From contig JAEZJP010000027.1 of assembly GCA_023415715.1 (NCBI GenBank), positions 1 to 15,020 of the forward strand: a stretch of 15,020 nucleotides of DNA, given 5' to 3'. Both the position numbers and the translations under genes were made by a program. A model generated the notes under the pieces. The model had not been told where the DNA came from. It worked only from the letters and a program-made list of their open reading frames with translations, and made no database searches. The stretch comes from Bacillota bacterium (GTDB lineage: Bacteria > Bacillota > Clostridia > Christensenellales > Aristaeellaceae). Shown piece after piece: positions 6,861 to 13,536 of this stretch (position 1 is the first letter of the stretch; every line of letters starts with the position of its first letter).

Positions 6861-7679
6861 TCAGCCTCTCGCCAGTTTTTTGCGGATCTTGGTGGAGAGG
6901 AGTTCGATGACAAACATCAGCAGAACCATGCCTAATATGAAAGCGCCTACCATGCTCCAGCGGCGGCTGTTGATGCACTGTATGAGCGCCGCGCCGATGC
7001 CGCCCGCGCCGACAATGCCCAGCGTGGTAGCATCCTTGATATTGATGTCAAAACGATAGATCAGCGTGGAGACAAAGTTGGCGTACAACTGCGGAAGAAT
7101 GCCATAGCGGATTTTTTGGAAAGTGGTGCATCCGGCGGCGTCCAGGCTTTCCAATATCCGTGTGTCCAGATCCTCAATGGCATTGATATACATCTTGCTG
7201 ATCATGCCGATGGAGCAAATGCTTTGTGTCACCACGCCGCAAAAAGCGCCGGGCCCCGTTACCCTGATCCATACCAGGGCCCAGACGAGGGTGGGAATCG
7301 TCCGGATCAGCAGAATGAATGCCCTTACGATGAATGCCACCCATTTGGGAACGATGTTTTCGCTGGCCAGAAAACTAAAAGGCACCGCCAGGATACCGCC
7401 AATCAGCGTACCCAATACCGCTATCGCAATTGTTTGGAACAGCATGTATGGAACGCCGTCAGTGGTTACATTCAGCAGCAGACGCCAATCCAGAAATATG
7501 ATCCCGTTGAAAATGCCTTTTGCGACCTCGCTCCCCTTGGCCGTAATCCCCTTGAACTTAATTGCGTTGCCAGACCAGCCAAGGATGACCATGACGATCA
7601 GCAATATCAAGGTATACAGCCACCATCTTTTTGGCCGGCGCTCATACATTTCCTCTATAGGGTTTTTAATCATCTGCAT
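6861..7679 (-). CDS. phnE: Phosphonate/phosphite-type ABC permease, second PhnE
   Basis: A 272-residue inner-membrane permease of the PhnE family. Hydrophobic segments lie at about 19-36, 79-106, 113-138, 145-162, 217-236 and 243-261. The EAA loop that docks on the ATPase is ESLDAAGCTTFQKIRYGILPQ (177-197), and DATTLGIVGAGGIG (216-229) is the typical C-terminal PhnE signature. It pairs with the other PhnE encoded just upstream to form a heterodimeric channel, using the PhnC ATPase and the PhnD lipoprotein. The ATG at 7679 follows TAGGAGG by eight bases; that site overlaps the end of the upstream gene. It is 12 bases downstream of that gene and two bases before the nucleotidase. The substrate class (phosphonate, phosphite or related) cannot be refined from sequence. 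Confidence 0.93.
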   Translation of the reverse strand: MQMIKNPIEEMYERRPKRWWLYTLILLIVMVILGWSGNAIKFKGITAKGSEVAKGIFNGIIFLDWRLLLNVTTDGVPYMLFQTIAIAVLGTLIGGILAVPFSFLASENIVPKWVAFIVRAFILLIRTIPTLVWALVWIRVTGPGAFCGVVTQSICSIGMISKMYINAIEDLDTRILESLDAAGCTTFQKIRYGILPQLYANFVSTLIYRFDINIKDATTLGIVGAGGIGAALIQCINSRRWSMVGAFILGMVLLMFVIELLSTKIRKKLARG

Positions 7680-7691
7680 ATTACCGGCCTC

Positions 7692-8543
7692 CTAGCTGAG
7701 CTTTCTGCGCAGAAACTGGCTTGTATTCTCAATGATCAGAACGACTGCAAAAAGAGCAATCAACAATGTGCCTAACCCTTCATAATCGCGCCATCCGATG
7801 CGTTCATTGATGAGAATCCCTAAGCCCCCTGCGCCTACATAACCCAAAATGGAAGCGGCGCGGACGTTGATTTCAAAAGAATAAAGGCAATGCGACAAAT
7901 AGGTGGGCAAAATTTGCGGAAAGCATGCGCTCCAAAATGCCTGAAACTTTGTAGCGCCCAGCGCCTCCATGGCTTCGAAAGCGCCCATGTCGATAGTCTC
8001 GATGCTCTCATACAGCATTTTAGCGACAATGCCGAATGTAAAAATCGTAATGGCTACCGTACCTGCAAAAGTACCCAAACTGAATATCAGTGCACAGATA
8101 GAGGCGATCACCAGCGTGGGCAGCGTACGCACGACACTGAGCAATACACGCATGATGACCACAACAACATGGTCACGATTGATATTGGTAGATGCAAGTA
8201 CCGCAAAAGGCAACGCAAGCGTAGAGCCGATCACTGAACCCATCACGGACATTTTGATGGTGTCAAGCAGCGGCGGTATTACTTTGTTAAAGTAGCTCCA
8301 GTCCGGATTAAAAATCTTCTGCAATATAACGGTAAACTGATAACCGCGTTTAATAATGATTGACAGATCAAAACCGGTGAGTTCAACCGAACCCCATACC
8401 ACACCAAGTAGCAAAAGCCAGATCAAAGGAGCGCGGGAACGGGGCTTCATCACGGCATGGTTGCCAACCCTGATGACTTCCGGTTTAAAAATGCGGTCAA
8501 ACAAAGGCGGTTTGACCGCATTAAGCGGCTTCGCATTTGCCAT
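7692..8543 (-). CDS. phnE: Phosphonate/phosphite-type ABC permease, first PhnE
   Basis: A 283-residue permease paralogous to the next gene, with a longer cytosolic N terminus (about 38 residues, basic). Membrane segments lie near 39-56, 97-118, 128-157, 159-178, 218-245 and 257-273. The EAA motif is EAMEALGATKFQAFWSACFPQ (190-210), and AASILGYVGAGGLG (229-242) matches the family C-terminal signature. The ATG at 8543 shares one base with the phnC stop codon (TGATG), a standard coupling arrangement; AAGGAGG lies ten bases upstream. A TTG one codon earlier is seven bases from that site and could be used instead. It ends with TAG, which shows that TAG is used as an ordinary stop here. Confidence 0.93.
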   Translation of the reverse strand: MANAKPLNAVKPPLFDRIFKPEVIRVGNHAVMKPRSRAPLIWLLLLGVVWGSVELTGFDLSIIIKRGYQFTVILQKIFNPDWSYFNKVIPPLLDTIKMSVMGSVIGSTLALPFAVLASTNINRDHVVVVIMRVLLSVVRTLPTLVIASICALIFSLGTFAGTVAITIFTFGIVAKMLYESIETIDMGAFEAMEALGATKFQAFWSACFPQILPTYLSHCLYSFEINVRAASILGYVGAGGLGILINERIGWRDYEGLGTLLIALFAVVLIIENTSQFLRRKLS

Positions 8544-9391
8544 CAAAGTTGCGCCTCCTTTATTGCCGCCCCCTGCTTTGCATCTGCCATTGCTTTTGTC
8601 TGCGCTATCAGAGCCGCTTCCACGGCATTCTGTTCGTCTGCCGCCTTGGGTACCGGTGCGCCGTTATAAATGATATCAAGCACATCCTGCGTTACATCCT
8701 TTACGGGGCCGTCGTACACAATCTCGCCGGCGCGGATACCTATTACCCGGTCAGCGTAATCAAGCGCCAGGTCCACATGATGGATATTGATGAGGATGGT
8801 GATTTTCATGTCTTTGTTAATGCGCTTGAAATCGCTCATCACCTGGTTGGCCGTTACGGGATCCAGGGCTGCAACAGGCTCGTCCGCCAGGATGATGGAC
8901 GGGTTCTGGTTCAGCGTCCGCGCCAGCGCCACACGCTGCTGCTGACCGCCGGAAAGCTGGTCGCAACGGGTATAGGCTTTGTCCAATATTCCCACCTTGT
9001 CAAGCGCCTGCAGCGCGGCCGTCTCCTGCTTTTTGGTGAAGATACCCAGCAGAACGCTGAAAAAATTCATGTCTGGCACCATGGAAGCAAGAACATTCTT
9101 GATGACTGTGGAGCGGGTCACCAGATTGAAGGATTGAAAGATCATGCCGATACGCCGGCGAAACTTGCGTAGGCTCTTTCCGTGAAGGGTCATTACATCC
9201 ACACCGTCGACAATTACATGCCCGGCAGTCGCATCGATCATCCTGTTGATCGTGCGGATGAGCGTCGATTTGCCCGCGCCAGAAAGACCGATGATCGCCA
9301 CGAACTCACCTTGATCAATTTTGAGGTTGACATCCTTCAGCCCCTTAACACCGTTGGGATAGGTTTTTCCGGCATGGACGAACTCGATCAT
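8543..9391 (-). CDS. phnC: Phosphonate/phosphite-type ABC transporter ATPase
   Basis: A 282-residue ATPase that powers the PhnE permeases. Motifs in order: Walker A GLSGAGKST (35-43), Q-loop Gln86 (IFQSFN), ABC signature LSGGQQQR (146-153), Walker B IILADEP (166-172), D-loop AALD, and switch histidine 204 (NIHHVD). The IFQSFNLVTRSTVIKNVL stretch is typical of PhnC. The extra C-terminal tail (about 250-282, Ala/Gln rich) is longer than usual and unassigned. The start was placed at the ATG at 9391, seven bases after AGAGG; a GTG two codons earlier would sit directly on the ribosome binding site. The gene has its own promoter after the hairpin that follows phnD, so phnC-phnE-phnE-nucleotidase can be transcribed apart from phnD. 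Confidence 0.95.
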   Translation of the reverse strand: MIEFVHAGKTYPNGVKGLKDVNLKIDQGEFVAIIGLSGAGKSTLIRTINRMIDATAGHVIVDGVDVMTLHGKSLRKFRRRIGMIFQSFNLVTRSTVIKNVLASMVPDMNFFSVLLGIFTKKQETAALQALDKVGILDKAYTRCDQLSGGQQQRVALARTLNQNPSIILADEPVAALDPVTANQVMSDFKRINKDMKITILINIHHVDLALDYADRVIGIRAGEIVYDGPVKDVTQDVLDIIYNGAPVPKAADEQNAVEAALIAQTKAMADAKQGAAIKEAQL

Positions 9392-9428
9392 AGGCACGCC
9401 TCTTCACTTTGTATAGATTCCGTTTTCT

Positions 9429-9457
9429 ACTATAACATTTCATATGTTGAATGACAA
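9429..9457 (-). promoter_or_regulatory. Near-consensus promoter for phnC, with an inner dyad
   Basis: On the minus strand TTGTCA (9452-9457) and TATAGT (9429-9434) are exactly 17 bases apart, each one base from consensus. Between them the sequence AACAT-N5-ATGTT (9434-9448) forms a short dyad overlapping the edge of the -10 element, a possible operator. Transcription should begin near 9422, giving a leader of about 30 bases. Confidence 0.72.
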
Positions 9458-9477
9458 TAGCGCCATCGAATGCTGTC

Positions 9478-9516
9478 AAAAAAGAGAGGCGATACGGTAT
9501 ACACCGTACCGCCTCT
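9478..9516 (-). terminator. Strong hairpin terminator between phnD and phnC
   Basis: The arms 9485-9498 and 9503-9516 form a 14-bp stem on the minus strand (one G-U pair) closed by a four-base loop, followed by C and six U. It begins 15 bases after the phnD stop codon. It should end most transcripts that start at the phnD promoter, letting the binding protein be made in excess over the membrane components. Confidence 0.88.
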
Positions 9517-9531
9517 GCAATGAACAGAGGA

Positions 9532-10575
9532 TTATTGTACAGCAGTCAGTGCCTGACGGGCACCGTCGTAATCTTTGTCGGTCGCAACGGCGTAGCCAGT
9601 GTGGCTGTAGACGGAGAAGATCGCCTTGCCTTCTTCAGTGCCGATGACATTGATAAGGGCTTTCTGCATCGCGGCGATAAATTCGGGGTTGTAAACCGCG
9701 GGATTCGCCTTGGTGATGGACACGGTGTCGTTGTAGATGCCATCGGTCACGCCGATGACGTTCAACTCGTTCCAGATGGCATCGGTGCGGCCCAGGCCGG
9801 TAATGTCTTTATCTGTCTTCTGATCGGTGGGCAGTATCCAGGCGGCTTCATAGTCACGACGGATATCGGCATAAGCCACAATGATGTCAACAGACTCGGC
9901 GGCAGCCTGGGCTACGCTCTCGCCATAACCGCTGAGGGTAACAACATTGGTCAGGTCGGTGATCTTCTTGCCTTCGTAGTTGCCCATCAGCCACATGGTG
10001 GGATAGATGTAACCGGCGGAAGAGGAGGTCTTCAGCACAGCCCAGTTGGCCTTGTTCAGGTCATCCCAGGTGAGGGCTTCGCCGGCGTTGACCTTGGCAG
10101 CAAGTTCCTTGCCGTAAGCGGAAGGCGTAGCATAAATCAATGAACGGTAGAAGGTTACCTGCTCTTCGGTGGGCAGTGTTTTGTTGGCCTCGCCGTTCCA
10201 GGTTTTCGGATCCGTGCTGTCGTTGCTCAGCCCTGCGCGGGTCGCGGTCAGAATGACGTCGACTTCATCGCTGTACAGCGCATAGGTGCCGCCGGGCAGC
10301 CAGCCGATGTCGATAGCGCCTGCAGCCATAGCTTCGCCGGTGGCTTCGTAGGAGGTGCCGACGGTGATGTCGATTTCGCCCACATCATAGCCCTGCTCCA
10401 GCAGAGCGGCCTTTAACAGATCAGGCAGGTTCTTGGTGCCGGTGATGATCACATCTGCATCCTTGGAGGGCACGAACTCGAGGGTAAGCTTGTCCAATTT
10501 GACGGCCTCGGCCATCGCGGACGCGCAGCCGGCGATCATCATGACAGCCAGCAGCAAAGCCAGGAACTTCTTCAT
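9532..10575 (-). CDS. phnD: PhnD-family substrate-binding lipoprotein
   Basis: A 347-residue solute-binding protein for the transporter. The N terminus MKKFLALLLAVMMIAGCASA is a lipoprotein signal; IAGC (14-17) is the lipobox with Cys17 as lipid anchor, so it sits on the outer face of the membrane. A periplasmic-binding-protein fold follows, with AAGAIDIGWLPGGTYALY (84-101) and KTSSSAGYIYP (182-192), the Ser-rich loop that binds the phosphonate or phosphite oxygens in PhnD/PtxB relatives, and IVAYADIRRDYE (232-243). The ATG at 10575 follows GGAGG by eight bases. Codon use is more strongly biased toward a few codons than in its neighbours, consistent with high expression. Ligand identity is not decidable from sequence. 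Confidence 0.94.
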   Translation of the reverse strand: MKKFLALLLAVMMIAGCASAMAEAVKLDKLTLEFVPSKDADVIITGTKNLPDLLKAALLEQGYDVGEIDITVGTSYEATGEAMAAGAIDIGWLPGGTYALYSDEVDVILTATRAGLSNDSTDPKTWNGEANKTLPTEEQVTFYRSLIYATPSAYGKELAAKVNAGEALTWDDLNKANWAVLKTSSSAGYIYPTMWLMGNYEGKKITDLTNVVTLSGYGESVAQAAAESVDIIVAYADIRRDYEAAWILPTDQKTDKDITGLGRTDAIWNELNVIGVTDGIYNDTVSITKANPAVYNPEFIAAMQKALINVIGTEEGKAIFSVYSHTGYAVATDKDYDGARQALTAVQ

Positions 10576-10613
10576 GTAAATTTCCTCCTCTGGTTAATTT
10601 CGGGTACTCAACT

Positions 10614-10642
10614 ATTGTACGCTAACACATGGTGCATTTCAA
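10614..10642 (-). promoter_or_regulatory. Promoter of phnD
   Basis: TTGAAA (10637-10642) and TACAAT (10614-10619) on the minus strand are 17 bases apart; each is one base from consensus. The start codon lies about 32 bases downstream of the predicted transcription start. I see no clear Pho-box direct repeats around it. Confidence 0.65.
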
Positions 10643-10694
10643 TCACTCTCCGCTAGAATCTGACAATTTTTTTGCAAGGATGTTTGCCTATTCT

Positions 10695-10722
10695 TTTCCA
10701 AATACATTGCATATGTTATACT
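10695..10722 (+). promoter_or_regulatory. Extended -10 promoter of the broken peptidase gene
   Basis: TATACT (10717-10722) is preceded by TG at 10714-10715 (extended -10), with TTTCCA (10695-10700) 16 bases upstream. The predicted start of transcription is about 50 bases ahead of the TTG start codon. The promoter looks intact although the gene carries a stop codon. Confidence 0.55.
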
Positions 10723-10778
10723 TTTCCCGCGGCCGGATGCAAGACCCCTTTGTGACATAAATTTGGGAGGTCATTCAT

Positions 10779-11555
10779 TTGAAAAGGAATCTTAAGAAAC
10801 CGCTGCTCATTGCCGGCATTGTTTTTGCAGCCATCGTGCTTTTGTTCGGCGCGTCGTTTATGCCAACACTTTGGCTGGATAACGGAAGCATGCACGCCAT
10901 TTCCGGAGATTGGATCACAGTATACTACGAAACAAAGGAAGATGCCGCCCGGGACGTGTTTGCATTGGCGGAAGAGGAGGCAGGAAGGCTGACGCAAAAG
11001 CTTGGCTTTTCCAATAAACAGGATCTGAAGCTGTACATCTACGATAAGCAGAGCACATTCCAAACAAAAAAGTACGGCCTTATCGCACTTCTGTTAAACC
11101 TCAACTGGTATATCGGCGATAACAGGGGAAATACCGTGATTCTGGCTTCTCCTGGTGAGGCGGTCATGCAAAAGGAGTATGACCGCCGCAAGTATGCCGC
11201 TCCCCATGAAATGGTACATGCCCTGGGCTCCATACTGAATCCGAAAATGTCCCTGTAGCTCACCGAAGGGGCAGCGTTGTACCTTTCCAACGGGAACCCA
11301 CCGGATGATTTGTACGACAACTCCCCCGTCCCGACACTTATGCAGCTTGAAACAAAGAACCCGGTAGAATTCTCCAATATAGGCGGTTATGATTTCGCCC
11401 ACACCTATATGGAGTACCTGGATACAACCTATGGCTGGGATCAAGTTCTGTCGCTGCTCAAAACAGGAGATTATCATACAGCATTTGGCGCAACAAAGGA
11501 AATGATTCATCAGGAATGGATCACGTTCCTGAAGGACAATTATTCGAAGGTATAA
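10779..11555 (+). pseudogene. Membrane-anchored zinc peptidase (gluzincin type) interrupted by one in-frame TAG
   Basis: The reading frame runs 258 codons, but codon 160 (11256-11258) is TAG. Residues 8-28 form an N-terminal membrane anchor, followed by an extracellular part with the zinc motif HEMVH (143-147). Directly after the TAG the frame continues with LTEGAALYLS, whose Glu is the expected third zinc ligand of the WLxEGxAxY motif seen in MA-type peptidases; the missing residue is therefore probably Trp, and TGG to TAG is a single change. Both halves keep the same frame and similar composition, so decay is recent. Translation starts at TTG (10779), eight bases after GGGAGG. The first half alone (159 residues) lacks the Glu ligand and should be inactive. 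Alternatives are a sequencing error or read-through; TAG serves as a normal stop in three neighbouring genes, which argues against general recoding. Confidence 0.82.
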
Positions 11556-11571
11556 GCAAAATGCGGTGTCA

Positions 11572-11610
11572 AAAACGGGCAGGTTCCTTTTGGGGAAACC
11601 TGCCCGTTTT
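11572..11610. terminator. Bidirectional terminator between convergent genes
   Basis: The arms 11572-11585 and 11597-11610 are perfect inverse complements (14 bp, including A/T ends), with 11 bases between them. The A-run on the left and T-run on the right let it stop transcription both from the peptidase gene (rightward) and from rsgA (leftward), which converge here. Confidence 0.88.
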
Positions 11611-11644
11611 GATTGCCCGGTTACTGGAAGACATGGTTGAACGG

Positions 11645-12685
11645 CTATTCCTCTGCTATCCATGTCTTGTTCCGCGGCTTTTTGCCTGCCACGCCTTTGG
11701 CCGGTTTGGCCTTTGCGGCATTGAAGTGTGTTTCCCTTACCAGCCGCAGATAGCGTTCCATCCGTTCCTTTGACAAAATCCCCTGCTCCACCGCTTCCCG
11801 AACGGCACAGCCCGGTTCGTTTTGGTGGGTGCAGTCGGAAAAGCGGCAGCGACCCAAAAAGTCCTCCACATCTGCAAAGGTTTCCGAAATCCCCTCCTCT
11901 GCCTCCCACACAACGCCCAGTTCCCGAAGGCCGGGCGTATCAATGACGACCGCTCCTCCGGGCAAAAAGATCATCTGCCGGTGGGTGGTGGTGTGGCGGC
12001 CTTTGGAATCATCTTCCCGGATATCGTTGACTGCCATGATCATATCCCCTGTCAGCGCATTCACCAGGCTGGATTTGCCTACGCCTGAGGAGCCCAGGAA
12101 AACAATCGTCTTGCCCGGTGCAAAATATGCGGCAAGCTCTGTTAATCCCTCGCCCGTATGGGCGCTGATCATATGAATGGGCGTTTTCCCGGCAATGGCT
12201 CGTGCCCGTGCCAGTTTACCGGCTGCATCCACCGCCACATCCGCCTTGCTCAATATGATGACCGGCTGTGCGCCGCTGTAATGCGACATGGCAAGATACC
12301 GCTCCATTCTGCTTACATTGAAGTCATGGTTCAGGGAGGACATCAAAAACACATAGTCGAAATTGGCGGCCACCGTCTGCTCCAGCACCGTTTTTACATA
12401 GCCTGCCGCGTGCCCCGAAAAGTTGCTGCGGGAAAATCTTGACGACCGGGGCAGCGTTTTCACGATCAGGCTGTCGCCCATTTCTTCATAACGCAATGAT
12501 ACATAATCCCCCACAGCCGGAAACTCTTCTGACGTATCTTTGCCCTGATACTCCCCGCGTTTGAGCACCGCATAGGCATTGCCTTTTTCACTGATCACCT
12601 CATACCGTTCCTTGTGAACGGCAGTCACCCTGGCGGGGATCAGGCCTTCCCCGCACAATTCTCTGTATTCCTTTTGAAATTCCAT
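11645..12685 (-). CDS. rsgA: Ribosome small-subunit-dependent GTPase A
   Basis: A 346-residue circularly permuted GTPase that helps 30S subunit maturation. An N-terminal OB-fold (about 15-80) is followed by the G domain in permuted order: G4 as SKAD (146-149), G1 GSSGVGKSS (198-206), G2 region GRHTTTH (229-235) and G3 DTPG (249-252). The C-terminal zinc site is Cys280, Cys285, His287, Cys293 (CRFSDCTHQNEPGC), followed by a basic tail KPAKGVAGKKPRNK suited to rRNA contact. The ATG at 12685 follows GAGGAGG by six bases; a TTG five codons earlier overlaps that site and is rejected. The length is nearer to the longer, second-type bacterial RsgA than to the roughly 300-residue B. subtilis form. 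It ends with TAG. Confidence 0.95.
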   Translation of the reverse strand: MEFQKEYRELCGEGLIPARVTAVHKERYEVISEKGNAYAVLKRGEYQGKDTSEEFPAVGDYVSLRYEEMGDSLIVKTLPRSSRFSRSNFSGHAAGYVKTVLEQTVAANFDYVFLMSSLNHDFNVSRMERYLAMSHYSGAQPVIILSKADVAVDAAGKLARARAIAGKTPIHMISAHTGEGLTELAAYFAPGKTIVFLGSSGVGKSSLVNALTGDMIMAVNDIREDDSKGRHTTTHRQMIFLPGGAVVIDTPGLRELGVVWEAEEGISETFADVEDFLGRCRFSDCTHQNEPGCAVREAVEQGILSKERMERYLRLVRETHFNAAKAKPAKGVAGKKPRNKTWIAEE

Positions 12686-12696
12686 CCGGTTCCTCC

Positions 12697-12939
12697 TCAA
12701 ATTTGTTGTTTTCTGATTTTTTCATACCGCTTCCTTAAAGCAAAAGCCGCCAAGGGCATAAAAATGCCGCAGATACACCTTTCCAGGCTGTATCCGCGGC
12801 CAAACAAAAAACACATCCTTCGATGTGCCTGCAAAATACAGTATTCACGAAAGGTCTTGTGCGGCGGTACGGAAATATGCTCCACCCTTGCCGCGGCTAT
12901 GCTGTTTTACAGGAAGCCCACCTCAATGCTCTTTTTCAT
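12697..12939 (-). other. rsgA leader: 10-codon ORF and in-frame continuation, possible decayed small gene
   Basis: Downstream of a good promoter, an ATG at 12939 with AAAGGAG upstream opens a 10-codon ORF (MKKSIEVGFL) ending in TAA at 12907-12909. The same frame then stays open for 69 more codons and ends in TGA at 12697-12699, immediately before the rsgA ribosome binding site. The continuation includes CICGIFMPLAAFALRKRYEK near its end and has no recognisable family. Two readings fit: a leader peptide with a regulatory untranslated region, or an 80-codon small gene carrying a nonsense codon. The longest uninterrupted piece (62 codons from GTG 12885) has no usable ribosome binding site, so I do not call it a functional gene. 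Confidence 0.35.
12760..12800 (-). terminator. Terminator-like hairpin in the rsgA leader
   Basis: The arms 12766-12777 and 12789-12800 pair over 12 bases on the minus strand (one G-U pair) and are followed by ATTTTTATG. It lies about 75 bases ahead of rsgA and downstream of the promoter at 12990-13018, so it could act as an attenuator for rsgA or end a short leader RNA. Confidence 0.6.
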
Positions 12940-12989
12940 TCCTCAACAGCTCCTTTCGGGCCGCAATATCATGCGGAAATCACATCCAT

Positions 12990-13018
12990 ATCTTAACATA
13001 TTTAAATGAACTGCGCAA
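12990..13018 (-). promoter_or_regulatory. Extended -10 promoter ahead of the rsgA leader
   Basis: On the minus strand TTGCGC (13013-13018) is 17 bases from TAAGAT (12990-12995), which is preceded by TG one base away (extended -10). A CCGCA/TGCGG dyad (12961-12976) follows near the predicted transcript start. The predicted leader to rsgA is about 300 bases, unusually long. Confidence 0.55.
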
Positions 13019-13022
13019 GCAT

Positions 13023-13056
13023 AAAAAAACCGGCAGGATTTACAAAAGTCTGCCGG
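13023..13056 (-). terminator. Rho-independent terminator after the YiaK-like fragment
   Basis: A CCGGCAG/CTGCCGG stem (13030-13036 with 13050-13056) is followed on the minus strand by seven U. It starts nine bases beyond the stop of the reductase remnant. It now probably terminates the transcript of the Crp/Fnr regulator gene. Confidence 0.9.
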
Positions 13057-13065
13057 CGATATATT

Positions 13066-13536
13066 TCAGCCAAAGGATTTGATTTCCGTCCAAATTCGCT
13101 CATCCACCGGGATCCCCTGCTCAAGATTCTGCGCCTTTGACTCCTGCATTCTCTGTCCTGGATATACGATTCGCTGGGTTTTTTCATCTTTCTTTGAGGC
13201 AAGCAGATATTCTACCGCTTCCTGCGCGATCCGGTCGGACATTTCCTTGGGAGCGATGACCCTAAAGTTTACGGCAATGAACATTTGCGACAAACCATGC
13301 TCGTCGCCATTAAGCTTTCCAACGCCCAACGTTGTATTGCCCAGCGACATGCAGCCGGCAAACAAATCCAGAAGGAAGGAAAGCCCAACCCCCTTCCAAT
13401 AGCCTGTTGACAGGATACGCCTGGTGCGGATCACCGTGGAAGGATCGCGGGTAAGGTTTCCTTCCTCATCAAAGCCTGCATCAATTGGCATCTGCCGGCC
13501 TTGCAATTGCGCCAGTTCCAGTATGCGTAGGATCGT
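13066..13536 (-). pseudogene. C-terminal remnant of a YiaK/YlbC-type (Ldh2 family) oxidoreductase
   Basis: About 156 codons match the C-terminal half of the malate/L-lactate dehydrogenase 2 family (2,3-diketo-L-gulonate reductase type, normally about 330-350 residues). Landmarks are GRQMPIDAGFDEEGNLTRDP, RILSTGYWKGVGLSFLLDL and EHGLSQMFIAV. The homology begins right after the stop codon of the Crp/Fnr gene, in the same frame, and the NAD-binding and catalytic N-terminal half is absent. There is no ribosome binding site near the possible TTG at 13506. The remnant is otherwise open, so the loss of the 5' half is likely a deletion that also brought the regulator's end next to it. It should not be functional as an enzyme. 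The original C-terminal end and terminator are kept. Confidence 0.85.

Noticed and set aside
6115..7059. 314-codon plus-strand ORF
   Set aside because: Antisense to the nucleotidase and the second phnE; no family resemblance and no start context.
10576..10700. Pho-box upstream of phnD
   Set aside because: No convincing pair of TTAACA-like direct repeats at 11-base spacing could be found, despite the phosphorus-related operon.
11256..11258. TAG read as pyrrolysine
   Set aside because: Family motif expects Trp, and TAG ends rsgA, the first phnE and the ferredoxin-like gene normally in this window; no Pyl machinery is visible here.
12861..12897. Minus-strand AAGGGTGG followed by ACCGCCG, reminiscent of a T-box antiterminator
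   Set aside because: The conserved AGGGTGGNACCGCG block is interrupted by extra bases and rsgA is not a T-box target; I see no specifier stem-loop.
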